64,000 nt of DNA from Blautia hydrogenotrophica DSM 10507 (GCF_034356035.1 NZ_CP136423.1:2790001-2854000), one strand, 5' to 3'. Positions 1 to 8,484 are shown, counted from the first letter of the stretch. Program-made: numbers and translations. The notes: generated by a model from the letters alone, not told the origin.

Positions 1-737
1 GTGATTCCCAACAAAGGCCACATAAAAAAGAAGGCAGCCGCCGGCCAGCGCCTAGACTCCAACAGCTTCTGGTTCCACGCGTTTAGTTTTGGATTTTTAA
101 ACTCCTTCACCTCTTCTCTCTGCTGCTCCTGCCACTCCCCCACTTTATAACGTACGGTCTTCGCTGCCAGGACAATATAGTTAAACGGTAGAACACACAG
201 CAGAAAATATCGTTCACTGAAAACCTGTACAATCCACACCAGACAGATTGCCACTCCCAGATACATTCCCGAGATCGCAAACACACACAACAGCGGCGGA
301 ACTTTACAGATATTTACCCAAGACAAAAACAAATACCCCGCCATCCCCAGACATGCCAAAACTAAAATCGTGGGCTGCCCGCCCACCCACACGGGTGTAT
401 GTACCTGCCGATTGGCCAATATTTCTGTCCAATCTGCTTTCAGCTGAATCTCCAAAAAAGGCAGGATAAGCACCGTGTACAACACGCCCAATACCAACGT
501 GATGTATTCTATATACTTTGCCTGCCTCACTAAGACTGGATTTTTAACTCTGACAATCAGAAAAAACAGGTTAAGCAATGTCAGTACAATAGGATATACC
601 ACAAGACCACCCACAGCCAGCACTCCCAGCATAAAAGCCAGAATATTATCCCCTGCCCCATATCCAAGACATATTAGTGTCCCAAAAATGCCTGAAAACA
701 GAACGGAATAGCTGACCAAGTTTTTCTTATGTTCCAT
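1..737 (-). CDS. DUF6688-like polytopic membrane protein (3' end outside window)
   Basis: The frame opens at an ATG preceded by a GGAGG site (bases 745-751) and runs off the left edge, so about 245 residues are visible and the C-terminus is missing. The protein begins M-E-H-K-K-N-L-V-S-Y-S and has five or six strongly hydrophobic segments separated by short charged loops, then a cytoplasmic-looking stretch rich in E, Q and K (WQEQQREEVKEF). From memory this matches DUF6688 membrane proteins of Lachnospiraceae; no function is known for them. It is divergent from the beta-helix protein gene to its right, with about 165 bases between the two starts. Membrane location is inferred from hydrophobicity; the family name is moderately sure. 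Confidence 0.7.
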   Translation of the reverse strand, partial: MEHKKNLVSYSVLFSGIFGTLICLGYGAGDNILAFMLGVLAVGGLVVYPIVLTLLNLFFLIVRVKNPVLVRQAKYIEYITLVLGVLYTVLILPFLEIQLKADWTEILANRQVHTPVWVGGQPTILVLACLGMAGYLFLSWVNICKVPPLLCVFAISGMYLGVAICLVWIVQVFSERYFLLCVLPFNYIVLAAKTVRYKVGEWQEQQREEVKEFKNPKLNAWNQKLLESRRWPAAAFFFMWPLLGI

Positions 738-845
738 AGTAAATACCTCCTATATAATCTCCGGTAATTTGCGACACTCTCTTCTTTTGGGTCCATACAA
801 ATTTTTGCGTATCGCTCTTTCCTAAAGGACGTATTTTGTTCTGTC

Positions 846-873
846 ACTCATCCCGCTGCGCTGACATACCATA
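846..873 (+). promoter_or_regulatory. Candidate sigma-K-type promoter
   Basis: The sequence reads AC (846-847), 17 bases, then CATACCATA (865-873). This fits the Bacillus sigma-K consensus AC-N16/17-CATANNNTA exactly. It lies 29 bases before the ATG of the next gene, leaving a leader of about 20 bases that holds only the AGGTGAT ribosome binding site. One or two chance matches of this strength are expected in 64 kb counting both strands, so it is the position that makes it notable. Confidence 0.45.
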
Positions 874-901
874 AAGCACAGATATAAAGCAGGTGATTAA
901 T

Positions 902-2536
902 ATGACACAAGTATCCACACAGACAGAGCTACAGGCGGCATTGGACGCCTTAGCCCCGTCTATACAGGTAACCACTGATTTCGAGCTCTCATCGCAGCTT
1001 GATATTTCTTACGCGGTGCTCATCGAAAGTCTTACCCCAGACAATCCTTTTGTACTAACCAAAGAAGATACTTATTTCGCCCACCTTTTTTGTATTACAT
1101 CAGGCGGCGCTCTCACTCTTCAAAACATAATTCTAGATGGCAACAGCCAGACACATCCTCTGGAAAGTCCTGAAAACCGTTCCCTCGTCCATGTGAATGG
1201 GGGGTCTCTCACGCTGGCAGAAGGCTGTGTACTGCGCAATAACAACTCTCGCCTGGAAGGCGGTGCAATAAGTGCTGAAAATCGTTCCCAGGTTCTCATA
1301 AATGGCGGAACCATCCAGAACAATCGTTCTAGCAGATGCGGCGGCGGGCTTTGGCTTTTCAGTCAGAGTATTGCTACTTTGTCCAGCGGTTCCTTCTCTG
1401 GTAACGAATCACCCCGTGGAAGAGATATTTATAGTGCTTCCGTCTTATATTTGGGAGGAAACTGGATAATTCCCAACGGAATCTATCTAAAAAACGACTC
1501 GTCGGTCATCCGTCTGATTAGCCCGTTAACAGAAACATCCATGATTCAGCTTGAAAATTCCTCCTATGTATCCACGAATCCTGAAGGTTGCTCTGTCTTA
1601 GTCGGGACCACAACCGCGGATTATCCACTTCTGACTCAGACAGATGCCACTGCTTTCCACAAGCCCGTAGACTGTTTCAATGGCTGGGAAACTCGTCTCA
1701 CTGATGACAGTACACAGGTGATTCTCACTCCAGCTAGCTATCAGATTCAGTACGAAAATCTCATGGAAGCTGCCAATCCAAATCCGACCACTTATACCTC
1801 GGTCACTCCTGATCTGTGTCTGCTGTCCCCTGGCCCTCTCCAGGGATACCGCTTTCTAGGATGGTACAACGCTCCAGCAGGTGGAACCCAAATTTCCTGT
1901 CTTGCCCATGGAAGTACCGGTAATCTGATTCTGTACGCAAGGTGGGAAGAGTTTGTAGAAGAATACACCATCTCCTTCTTCGGAAATGACAGTTGCTGTC
2001 CAAAAGCTTGCTGCATCCCAGAACCAGTCACCGTTCCCTTTGGTCAGCCAGTCACTATTCCCGATGTCACACCAAAACGCAAAAAGCACTGTTTTCGTGT
2101 CTGGAACACGGACCCTTGCGGAAGGGGCGATTCCTACCTGCCAGGTGAGACCTTGTCCGGCCTCACTGCTGACCTTTGTCTTTACGCTGTCTGGAAAAGA
2201 ACCAATTGGTTCTGCCGCCTCTGCCCACCGCCTGTAACCGTGGACTTCACAGCGAGAAAACTAGATGCCTCCACTGGTTCAGGAATAGAAGGCGCAGTAT
2301 TCACACTCTCCGATAAACAGAAAAATATCCAGGAGGCCGTGTCTGATTTTGCAGGCCGTCTTCACTTTTCCAATCTGAAGCCTGGAAAATATGAGCTGCA
2401 AGAGACCACGGCCCCTCCAGGTTATCAGCTAGACCCTGTCATTCATCAGGTGATCGTAGATATCGACGCAGTCGCTACCATTGACGACTACTCCGCCAAC
2501 GGTTTTACCCTCTACAACACCCCCGTTTCCCAGTAG
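902..2536 (+). CDS. Beta-helix / InlB-B repeat / SpaA-domain protein without signal peptide
   Basis: The chosen ATG has AGGTGAT 5 bases upstream; a GTG nine bases earlier overlaps that site and is less likely. About 544 residues. Residues 1-270 look like a right-handed parallel beta-helix (repeated short G/N/S-rich turns such as SGGALTLQNI, NGGSLTLAEG, NGGTIQNN). Two InlB-B-type (Listeria-Bacteroides) repeats follow, with the GYRFLGWYNAPAGG and LYARW signatures, the second Cys-rich. The end is a prealbumin-like SpaA domain (FTARKLDASTGSGIEGAVF ... GKYELQETTAPPGYQL). There is no hydrophobic N-terminus, no LPXTG-type signal and no C-terminal membrane anchor, which is odd for such domains. Together with the sigma-K-like promoter this suggests a protein made in the mother cell and laid on the spore surface; that role is inference. 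Confidence 0.7.
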   Translation: MTQVSTQTELQAALDALAPSIQVTTDFELSSQLDISYAVLIESLTPDNPFVLTKEDTYFAHLFCITSGGALTLQNIILDGNSQTHPLESPENRSLVHVNGGSLTLAEGCVLRNNNSRLEGGAISAENRSQVLINGGTIQNNRSSRCGGGLWLFSQSIATLSSGSFSGNESPRGRDIYSASVLYLGGNWIIPNGIYLKNDSSVIRLISPLTETSMIQLENSSYVSTNPEGCSVLVGTTTADYPLLTQTDATAFHKPVDCFNGWETRLTDDSTQVILTPASYQIQYENLMEAANPNPTTYTSVTPDLCLLSPGPLQGYRFLGWYNAPAGGTQISCLAHGSTGNLILYARWEEFVEEYTISFFGNDSCCPKACCIPEPVTVPFGQPVTIPDVTPKRKKHCFRVWNTDPCGRGDSYLPGETLSGLTADLCLYAVWKRTNWFCRLCPPPVTVDFTARKLDASTGSGIEGAVFTLSDKQKNIQEAVSDFAGRLHFSNLKPGKYELQETTAPPGYQLDPVIHQVIVDIDAVATIDDYSANGFTLYNTPVSQ

Positions 2537-2562
2537 ACTGCCTCAACACGCCCCGCGCCAGT

Positions 2563-2592
2563 CCGGAAAATCCAGTAATAGAGATTCTCCGG
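2563..2592. terminator. Possible shared terminator hairpin
   Basis: CCGGAAAATC and GATTCTCCGG form an imperfect stem (one internal mismatch) around a 10-base loop, in the 77-base gap between two convergent genes. There is no clean T-run directly after it on either strand, so this is a weak call. Confidence 0.35.
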
Positions 2593-2613
2593 CTGTGCGG
2601 GACATCTTTTCTC

Positions 2614-3096
2614 CTACAAGTCCAGTTTCATGTAGACGGCATTTTCCAGAGGATTATCATTATACGAAGGAGTCTCAGAAAACCCGTATTTCCGGTACAA
2701 CCCTATTGCTCTTTCCAAAAACGGAAACGTATCCAGCCGCATTGTGCGGTAACCGATGTCACGTGCGTCAGAAATGATCTTTTTTACCAAGACATCCCCT
2801 ATATGCATCCCTCGAAATTCGGTCCTTACATACAGCCGTTTCATCTCACACTCTCTCCCTTTCAGCCTGCGCAGACCTATACACCCCACTGGCATACCTT
2901 CCACATAAGCTAGATAAAGCCGGCCATCCGGTTTTTTGTACTTTTCTTTCAGATTTCGCAGCTCCTCCTCACTGTTCTGCATTCTCAAATAAGTCTCAAT
3001 ATCCGGCTCCATCCTCACCAGCATCTGCATATACTCCTCAATCAATCTTCTGACATATTCTGTCTCCTCATATGCCAATTTCAGCTCTATATCCAC
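2614..3096 (-). CDS. GNAT-family N-acetyltransferase
   Basis: A 160-residue single-domain acetyltransferase that would use acetyl-CoA on an unknown amine. The acetyl-CoA-binding motif A region is seen in EMKRLYVRTEFRGMHIGDVLV (R-x-x-x-G-x-x-I/L; the family usually has R-G-x-G-I-G), followed by DTFPFLERAIGLYRKYGFSE, the usual C-terminal beta-alpha pair. The frame is open from an ATG 21 bases further upstream, but a perfect AGGAGG (3103-3108) lies inside that extension, 6 bases before the GTG chosen here, so GTG is the likely start. It stands 37 bases from the DUF1848 gene on the same strand and may share its transcript. Substrate unknown. Confidence 0.85.
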   Translation of the reverse strand: MDIELKLAYEETEYVRRLIEEYMQMLVRMEPDIETYLRMQNSEEELRNLKEKYKKPDGRLYLAYVEGMPVGCIGLRRLKGRECEMKRLYVRTEFRGMHIGDVLVKKIISDARDIGYRTMRLDTFPFLERAIGLYRKYGFSETPSYNDNPLENAVYMKLDL

Positions 3097-3133
3097 CCTG
3101 TACCTCCTTTCTTGCATACCTTTTTATTGTTTC

Positions 3134-4084
3134 TCATTCATAATATCCATTAAAAAGACTGAGCTGTCCATCTCTTAGCAGCCTCATTTTTCGCTCTGTC
3201 ACCCTATCTTCTGCCTGCAGTTCTCCATACAGCAAAGGAGAAAGTGGATTGTGAAGCCTGTGATTTCTATCGACAACAGAAAGACTGCGGTTCGCATAAC
3301 AATATCTACACAAATTTCGACAGGTATCATAGGCACCGATGTCAATACTGGCCGCACAGCCGCACTCTTTTCTTTGACCAGGGTCTTTTTCCGCCTTCCA
3401 GCTACCGCCCCCACAACCTCGCAGCAAAGACACATCAACACAGCTTCCATGAAAAATCTCAAACTCACTTAGGTCGACAGTCTCACAGCAAGTATAGAGT
3501 TCTATCCCATATTTTTTCGCAGAGGCTGAAAATGCCTTCCCCAGAGCCTCTATCTCCTCCCTAGTCGGTGTCTTTGCACCGGTCTCCTTCATCCAGCCCT
3601 CAATCTTCCGATACCTGTCCAAAAAACTGATGACACATCTCTTTGTATAATTTCCCAAAAGCTTTGTCATTGCCTCAAAACATCGGATGTGAGTTTGAAG
3701 CGTATACTTTCTATTAAAAACAATTGGATCATACCGCCAAACAACTCTGTCTGGCCCAATCTTTTCTGACAACGCTATAAATGCCGGGAGGAGCCGTTCT
3801 CTTTTAGAAGGCAGACCAGGTTCTAAATCCCTCCCGTATGGAGTCAGCGTAAACTGAAAATAATAAGGATATTCTTCCAGTTCTTCCAGTCTTCTCAACA
3901 TAGGAAGTGGATTTTTCGTCCAAAACACAAATCCATCCACCGCCCTTGGATTCAGGCTGATTCGGCTGACCTGCCGATCATTCATGGGATTTCTCACCAA
4001 AACATACCCTTCTTTGAGGCGGTTCCAGAACCAATCCGAATAGCAGGCCGGTATATCTGTCCTTCTACTGACACTGACAATCAT
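3134..4084 (-). CDS. DUF1848 family protein with CxxxCxxC cluster
   Basis: 316 residues, typical length for DUF1848. The N-terminus SVSRRTDIPACYSDWF and the FVFWTKNPLPML segment are hallmarks of the family. Near the C-terminus DTCRNLCRYCYAN gives C-x3-C-x2-C, the spacing of a radical-SAM 4Fe-4S cluster, although here it sits late in the protein instead of near the start. The family is distantly related to spore photoproduct lyase-like radical SAM proteins, but no reaction is established. The start is preceded by a GGGTGAG-like site. A 350-base gap with a large hairpin separates it from the next gene upstream. Confidence 0.85.
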   Translation of the reverse strand: MIVSVSRRTDIPACYSDWFWNRLKEGYVLVRNPMNDRQVSRISLNPRAVDGFVFWTKNPLPMLRRLEELEEYPYYFQFTLTPYGRDLEPGLPSKRERLLPAFIALSEKIGPDRVVWRYDPIVFNRKYTLQTHIRCFEAMTKLLGNYTKRCVISFLDRYRKIEGWMKETGAKTPTREEIEALGKAFSASAKKYGIELYTCCETVDLSEFEIFHGSCVDVSLLRGCGGGSWKAEKDPGQRKECGCAASIDIGAYDTCRNLCRYCYANRSLSVVDRNHRLHNPLSPLLYGELQAEDRVTERKMRLLRDGQLSLFNGYYE

Positions 4085-4434
4085 TCTCTCTCACCCACTT
4101 CTTAATGTCAAAAGTTCCACTAAATACAAAACTCACAGATCTGATGCCTGATGGCACCTAATCTGTGAGTCAAATCTTTTGTGCTTTTCTCCCATTTGTC
4201 TTCTGTATTTCAAACAATTTTTTCTTCTGTCAATATGTATAGGTTCTCTTTTGTATTTTTCTTTCTCTTCTGTATGTATTTATTATAATTCGATTATTCG
4301 CATCTGTCAAGAATTTATTTCATCTGATTTAATTCTAAAAAAAATAAAACTTCTCGACACATTTTCCCGGCATACTCATTCGCTCTCCTTTTCAAAGCTG
4401 ATTATGTCTGTCCCCGAAAAGCCACCTCACCGCC
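4085..4434 (-). other. 350-base intergenic region with nested hairpin and short repeats
   Basis: No gene seen. It contains a perfect 10-bp inverted repeat, ACTCACAGAT (4131-4140) and ATCTGTGAGT (4161-4170), whose 20-base loop holds a second small stem, TGCC/GGCA. On the minus strand the hairpin is followed by TTTTGTATTT, so it could end transcripts from the radical SAM gene. Further upstream on the minus strand the octamer ACAGAAGA occurs three times (4266-4273, 4223-4230, 4199-4206) in a very A-rich stretch, with a TTGACA at the middle copy but no good -10. Confidence 0.5.
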
Positions 4435-5328
4435 TCAGACTCCCTCACAGTCAAAGTCCGGAATAAAACTCTCTTTTGCAGTCTTTCCTTCCTGGATATA
4501 CGCACATTCCACCCCTAGAGAGATCGCATAGTCCACCAGACATTCGTACTCTCTTTTTCCCACCTTTCTGCCAAGCTCTGGATATAGCCGCTTTACCTGA
4601 GGCAGCGGCGTATACTGATTCATCAGGCTTAAATAAACTTGATTTTTAAATTTCTCATGCACATACTTCACCACTGCCTCTGCGTTTTTTCGGTGTCCGG
4701 GAAGCAGCAGATGTCTGACTATGACTCCTCTAGTCATCATACCATCACTGTCAAAAACAGGGGGGCCAGCCTGACAAACCATTTCTGCCAGTGCTTTTTT
4801 TGCCACCTGGGGATAGTCCGGCGCGCTAGAATATCGACTTGCCATCTCTTCCTCCATATATTTAAAATCCGTCAGGTAAATATCCACCGTGTCTTTTAGA
4901 GTTTCCAAAGTCTCAACTTTCTCGTAGCCACTGCAGTTATAGACAATCGGAATTTTCAACCCGCACTGCCTGGCCCGTTCTACCGCCCAGATAATCTCTG
5001 GTGTGTAGTGTGTAGGGGTCACAAGATTGACGTTGGCCGCTCCCTTCTTTGCCAGCTCCAAAAAAATCTCTGCCAGCCTTTCCTTAGAAATTCTCTTTCC
5101 CCTCTCAGCCCCTGAGATCTGACTGTTCTGACAGTACACACATCTTAACGGACAGCCGCAAAAAAATACCGCCCCGGAACCATGCTCTCCGGAAATACAA
5201 GGCTCTTCCCACAGATGCAAAGCCGCCCTTGCCACTAAAATTCCTTCCCCTGACACTTGGCATCTGCCTCTTTGTCCTTTGCTCCGGTCAGCTTTGCACT
5301 CCCTCGGACACAGCTTACATTCGCTCAC
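4435..5328 (-). CDS. COG1313-type radical SAM protein (PflX/PflA-like)
   Basis: 297 residues. FFCGCPLRCVYCQNSQIS carries the radical-SAM C-x3-C-x2-C cluster motif at about residues 57-64, and the N-terminus has extra cysteines (CKLCPRECKADR ... GRCQVS) that could bind an additional metal site. The rest is a TIM-barrel-like sequence with VNLVTPTHYTPEI and IPIVYNCSGYE, typical of the uncharacterised COG1313 family related to pyruvate-formate-lyase activating enzymes. It should reductively cleave S-adenosylmethionine; the target is not known. No glycyl-radical enzyme gene is adjacent. The gene is followed after 350 bases by the DUF1848 gene on the same strand. Confidence 0.88.
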   Translation of the reverse strand: MSECKLCPRECKADRSKGQRGRCQVSGEGILVARAALHLWEEPCISGEHGSGAVFFCGCPLRCVYCQNSQISGAERGKRISKERLAEIFLELAKKGAANVNLVTPTHYTPEIIWAVERARQCGLKIPIVYNCSGYEKVETLETLKDTVDIYLTDFKYMEEEMASRYSSAPDYPQVAKKALAEMVCQAGPPVFDSDGMMTRGVIVRHLLLPGHRKNAEAVVKYVHEKFKNQVYLSLMNQYTPLPQVKRLYPELGRKVGKREYECLVDYAISLGVECAYIQEGKTAKESFIPDFDCEGV

Positions 5329-5400
5329 TCTCCCTCTCCTCCTATCAAGTCCCCTTACTTTTGTCTGGCCAGACCAGCGAGAGACCTCTACCGTTTTCTG

Positions 5401-5685
5401 TCATTTAGAAAAAACGGCCTTATAAATTTCATCTTGCTCTGGCAAGTGTGTAACGTATCCTACCGGTATTCTATTCTCAGTGATTTCAATAATCTGTTTT
5501 GCACCCTCCGCCCCAAAAGCGCCGCATAACTCTATACAGTCAATCCCTTCTTCACATAGCTGCTTGGCAGCGGCAGCGGCTTCCTGCATATCTGAGACCC
5601 CAATCATCTGGGCATTCCCTCCATGTATCGTTGCTCTGTCCATCGTCATATCAAAATTTCCCATAATCAAAAACGCAAATTTCAT
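5401..5685 (-). CDS. DUF6506 family small protein
   Basis: 94 residues, soluble, with alternating beta and alpha segments. MKFAFLIMGNFD at the start, CIELCGAFGAEGAKQIIE in the middle and IPVGYVTHLPEQDEIY near the end match my memory of DUF6506 proteins. No function is known. A GGGAGGAAGG site directly precedes the ATG. It lies between the radical SAM gene and an alkyltransferase-like gene, all read leftward with short gaps, which could be one transcript. Confidence 0.75.
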   Translation of the reverse strand: MKFAFLIMGNFDMTMDRATIHGGNAQMIGVSDMQEAAAAAKQLCEEGIDCIELCGAFGAEGAKQIIEITENRIPVGYVTHLPEQDEIYKAVFSK

Positions 5686-5739
5686 ACGATCCTTCCTCCC
5701 ATTTACTAAACGAAATACCTTACGAGATCATACGAAATC

Positions 5740-6051
5740 TTATTCGCAGTCCCATTGGCATTTCTTCATATCCACGCATCCATTATCCTTAAAGATAACC
5801 CCTTCTTCCTCCAGCAAAAAACGCTGCTGTCCCCAGCCCGGCGCCGTGCGGCCTGCATGGTTCACCACCCGGTGGCAGGGATAATTCCCATAAAACTGGG
5901 CCATACTCAGGACTCTTCCAACCAATCTGGCATTTCGATCTCTCCCGATCAGCCGTGCGATCTGTCCGTAAGAAGCGACTGTTCCTTCTGGAATTTCTTC
6001 CACCACAGAGAGTATCTCATAAATCAGCTCTTCCTCCAATACTTTTTTCAT
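5740..6051 (-). CDS. MGMT/ATL-family DNA alkyl-repair protein
   Basis: 103 residues, only the C-terminal DNA-binding domain of O6-alkylguanine alkyltransferases. The helix-turn-helix GTVASYGQIARLIG is followed by the Arg finger region (NARLVGRVLSMAQ) and the active-site motif YPCHRVVN. The cysteine is retained, whereas most alkyltransferase-like (ATL) proteins of this short length have Trp there, so it could transfer alkyl groups itself or flag lesions for excision repair. GGAGAAAG precedes the start. Its 35-base spacing to the upstream hypothetical gene suggests co-transcription. Confidence 0.88.
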   Translation of the reverse strand: MKKVLEEELIYEILSVVEEIPEGTVASYGQIARLIGRDRNARLVGRVLSMAQFYGNYPCHRVVNHAGRTAPGWGQQRFLLEEEGVIFKDNGCVDMKKCQWDCE

Positions 6052-6085
6052 CTTTCTCCTGCTTCCGTAAAAATCTATGGTTCAG

Positions 6086-6595
6086 CTACTCATCTTTCAT
6101 CAGCAGGATACTTCCCAGCAAGTATCCGCAGTTCCACTTCTGAAATTTCTCCTGCTCAAAATGAAAACATGGATGTTTAAATACACAAGGCCAACCATCC
6201 ACCTCATACACAGTAAGCGCTTCCTCCTGAGGCATCCTGACAATTTTTAGTGAATCCGGAACCTGACTGCCAAATACTTCCGCATCCTTATAGAGTTCTC
6301 CTTGAAAATCAGGAATTGCAAGAAAACTTCCATGTAATAAAAAATGAATCGTTTTCATGGATATCCCGCCGCCCTGTACATCTCCGTCATCAGGGATATT
6401 GTAGAGCTTCTCATCAGCCTCCACCCGCATAAAATCCACGCCGAGGGAATGAAAAAAACGCTTCTGTCCGTCGGACATGGCCTGCCAAAACCTTTCGTTC
6501 ACTTTCCGCTTCCCCGCGTAATCGTTATCCCGATACAGAAGCCTCGTCCCCTCCACATCAACATCCAGGTTCCATGGATAAAAGTCAAATACCAT
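6086..6595 (-). CDS. Conserved-looking protein of unknown function
   Basis: 169 residues that I do not recognise. The protein is soluble, rich in aromatic residues (starts MVFDFYPWNLDVDVEG) and has several short conserved-looking blocks: YRDNDYAGKRKVNERFWQ, MKTIHFLLHGSFLAIPDF and VDGWPCVFKHPCFHFEQEK. There is no signal peptide or membrane segment. GGAGGAGAGG lies just before the ATG, and the frame has normal codon use for the window, so it is very likely a real gene. It heads a leftward run with the alkyltransferase-like gene. Confidence 0.7.
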   Translation of the reverse strand: MVFDFYPWNLDVDVEGTRLLYRDNDYAGKRKVNERFWQAMSDGQKRFFHSLGVDFMRVEADEKLYNIPDDGDVQGGGISMKTIHFLLHGSFLAIPDFQGELYKDAEVFGSQVPDSLKIVRMPQEEALTVYEVDGWPCVFKHPCFHFEQEKFQKWNCGYLLGSILLMKDE

Positions 6596-6785
6596 AATGC
6601 CTCTCCTCCAAAATCATTCCGCGTCCTTTTTCGAACGCGTACATTCTACTGTTCCACTCAGTTTAGCACATACTGGTTTCTTTTTACAAGAACGCGGCTT
6701 AAAATCTCTCTGCCGTATGCCATACCACAAACCTGCGCCCCAAAAAAACTGCCATTTTTTCCGCACTCAGACTACAAACGTCTTC

Positions 6786-6849
6786 TTGAATAAAAGCAAC
6801 CGTACGGATATAATGGAGAGACGGGGAAGCTCTCGGTAGTCTTTCCCCG
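6786..6849 (+). promoter_or_regulatory. Promoter and leader hairpin of the ABC-F gene
   Basis: TTGAAT (6786-6791), a 17-base spacer and TATAAT (6809-6814) form a good sigma-A promoter. The leader then contains CGGGGAA (6822-6828) and TTCCCCG (6843-6849), a GC-rich stem with a 14-base loop, before the AAAGGAG ribosome site. Structured leaders that act in attenuation are common upstream of ABC-F genes; there is no clear T-run after this stem, so its role is open. Confidence 0.6.
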
Positions 6850-6885
6850 CATTTCATCATATAAAAGCAAAGGAGTCTGAAATAG

Positions 6886-8442
6886 ATGAGTATCTTAAAC
6901 GTGGAACATCTCTCACACGGGTTCGGAGATCGCGCGATCTTCCAGGATGTATCCTTCCGCCTTTTAAAAGGAGAACACATCGGACTGATCGGTGCGAATG
7001 GAGAAGGCAAATCTACATTTTTCAACATTGTGACTGGAAAGCTCCCTCCGGATGCAGGCAAAATCGAATGGGCAAAAGGAGTTCGTGCCGGATATCTAGA
7101 CCAGCATACGGTACTGGAAAAAGGAATGACCGTGGAAGATGTCCTAAAATCCGCATTCTCTGACTTGTTCGAGTTGGAAGAAAAAATGAATGACATCTGC
7201 ACAAAGTTAGGAGAAGCCTCCTCGGAAGAGATGGATAAACTAATGGAAGAATTGGGAACTATCCAGGACACCCTTACGCTCCATGATTTCTATGTAATCG
7301 ACGCCAAGGTGGAGGAAGTCGCGAGAGCCTTAGGACTTTTAGAGCTGGGACTGAAACGGGACGTGACAGATCTAAGCGGCGGACAGAGAACCCGAATTCT
7401 GCTGGGAAAGCTTCTGCTTCAAAAACCAGATATCTTGCTCTTAGATGAACCTACCAACTACCTGGATGAGCACCATATCAACTGGTTGAAACGATACCTG
7501 ACAGAGTACGAAAACGCATTTATCCTGATCTCTCATGACATTCCCTTCCTGGATGATGTAGTAAACATTATCTACCACATGGAGAATCAAAAGCTAGACC
7601 GGTATGTGGGAAACTATAAAGATTTCCAAAGAATCCATGAGGCGAAAAAAGCACAGTTGGAAGCTGCTTACAAAAAGCAGCAGCAGGAAATCAACCAGTT
7701 AAAAGATTTCGTCGCCCGTAATAAGGCAAGAGTGTCCACCAGAAATATGGCCATGTCCCGCCAGAAAAAATTGGATAAGATGAATGTCATAGAATTGGCC
7801 GCTCAAAAGCCAAAACCGGAATTTCATTTTAAAACAGGGCGCACTCCTGGAAAATACATTTTTGAGGCAAAAGATTTTGTCATCGGCTATGAGGAACCTC
7901 TCTCTCAGCCTCTGAATCTCTCTTTGGAACGAGGACACAAGGTCGCCTTGACCGGAGCAAACGGTATCGGAAAGACAACCCTGATTAAAAGTATCCTTGG
8001 ATTGGTTCCACCGCTGAAAGGTACCTGTGAGCTGGGAGAAAACATCTCTGTCGGCTATTTCGAACAGGAGGGAAAAAAAGAAAACAGCTCCACCTGTATT
8101 GAAGAAATCTGGCAAGAGTTTCCCTCTTTTTCCCAGTATGAGGTCCGCTCTGCATTGGCCAAATGTGGCCTGACCACCAAGCACATCGAAAGTCAGGTAC
8201 GAGTCCTAAGCGGCGGCGAACAGGCCAAAGTACGCCTGTGTAAGATTATCAACCGGGAGACCAACGTACTCTTTTTGGACGAGCCCACGAACCACCTGGA
8301 CGCAGACGCAAAAGAAGCACTGAAGGCAGCGTTAAAAGAATATAGAGGGACACTGCTTTTAATCTGCCATGAGCCAGAATTTTATCAAGATGTCGTCCAT
8401 GAGGTCTGGGACTGTACCAAATGGACGACCAAACTTGTTTAG
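6886..8442 (+). CDS. ABC-F family ATP-binding protein
   Basis: 518 residues with two nucleotide-binding domains and no membrane segments, as in ribosome-associated ABC-F proteins. Domain 1: Walker A GANGEGKST, signature LSGGQRTR, Walker B LLLDEPTNYLD. Domain 2: GANGIGKTT, LSGGEQAKV, LFLDEPTNHLD. The linker between them (about residues 235-310) is a charged helical pair, KKAQLEAAYKKQQQEINQLK and following, of moderate length. The family acts on stalled or antibiotic-bound ribosomes; antibiotic resistance cannot be read from the sequence alone, and a housekeeping YkpA/YbiT-like role is equally possible. The stop codon lies inside a terminator-like hairpin. Confidence 0.9.
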   Translation: MSILNVEHLSHGFGDRAIFQDVSFRLLKGEHIGLIGANGEGKSTFFNIVTGKLPPDAGKIEWAKGVRAGYLDQHTVLEKGMTVEDVLKSAFSDLFELEEKMNDICTKLGEASSEEMDKLMEELGTIQDTLTLHDFYVIDAKVEEVARALGLLELGLKRDVTDLSGGQRTRILLGKLLLQKPDILLLDEPTNYLDEHHINWLKRYLTEYENAFILISHDIPFLDDVVNIIYHMENQKLDRYVGNYKDFQRIHEAKKAQLEAAYKKQQQEINQLKDFVARNKARVSTRNMAMSRQKKLDKMNVIELAAQKPKPEFHFKTGRTPGKYIFEAKDFVIGYEEPLSQPLNLSLERGHKVALTGANGIGKTTLIKSILGLVPPLKGTCELGENISVGYFEQEGKKENSSTCIEEIWQEFPSFSQYEVRSALAKCGLTTKHIESQVRVLSGGEQAKVRLCKIINRETNVLFLDEPTNHLDADAKEALKAALKEYRGTLLLICHEPEFYQDVVHEVWDCTKWTTKLV

Positions 8443-8477
8443 ACAGTATTTGCCGCGCAACATTCGCGCGTCTAAAC
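8437..8477. terminator. Convergent terminator hairpin
   Basis: GTTTAGAC (8437-8444) pairs with GTCTAAAC (8470-8477), with an inner CGCGC/GCGCG stem, between the convergent ABC-F and MerR genes. The hairpin includes the ABC-F stop codon. No long T-run follows, so its strength is uncertain. Confidence 0.5.
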
Positions 8478-8484
8478 TCTCTTA

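Noticed and set aside
902-1700. Pectate lyase activity for the beta-helix protein
   Set aside because: The repeats support only the fold; no catalytic or calcium-binding residues of pectate lyases were recognised.
4435-5328. Pyruvate formate-lyase activating enzyme PflA
   Set aside because: The N-terminal cysteine cluster and overall blocks fit COG1313, and no glycyl-radical enzyme gene is adjacent.
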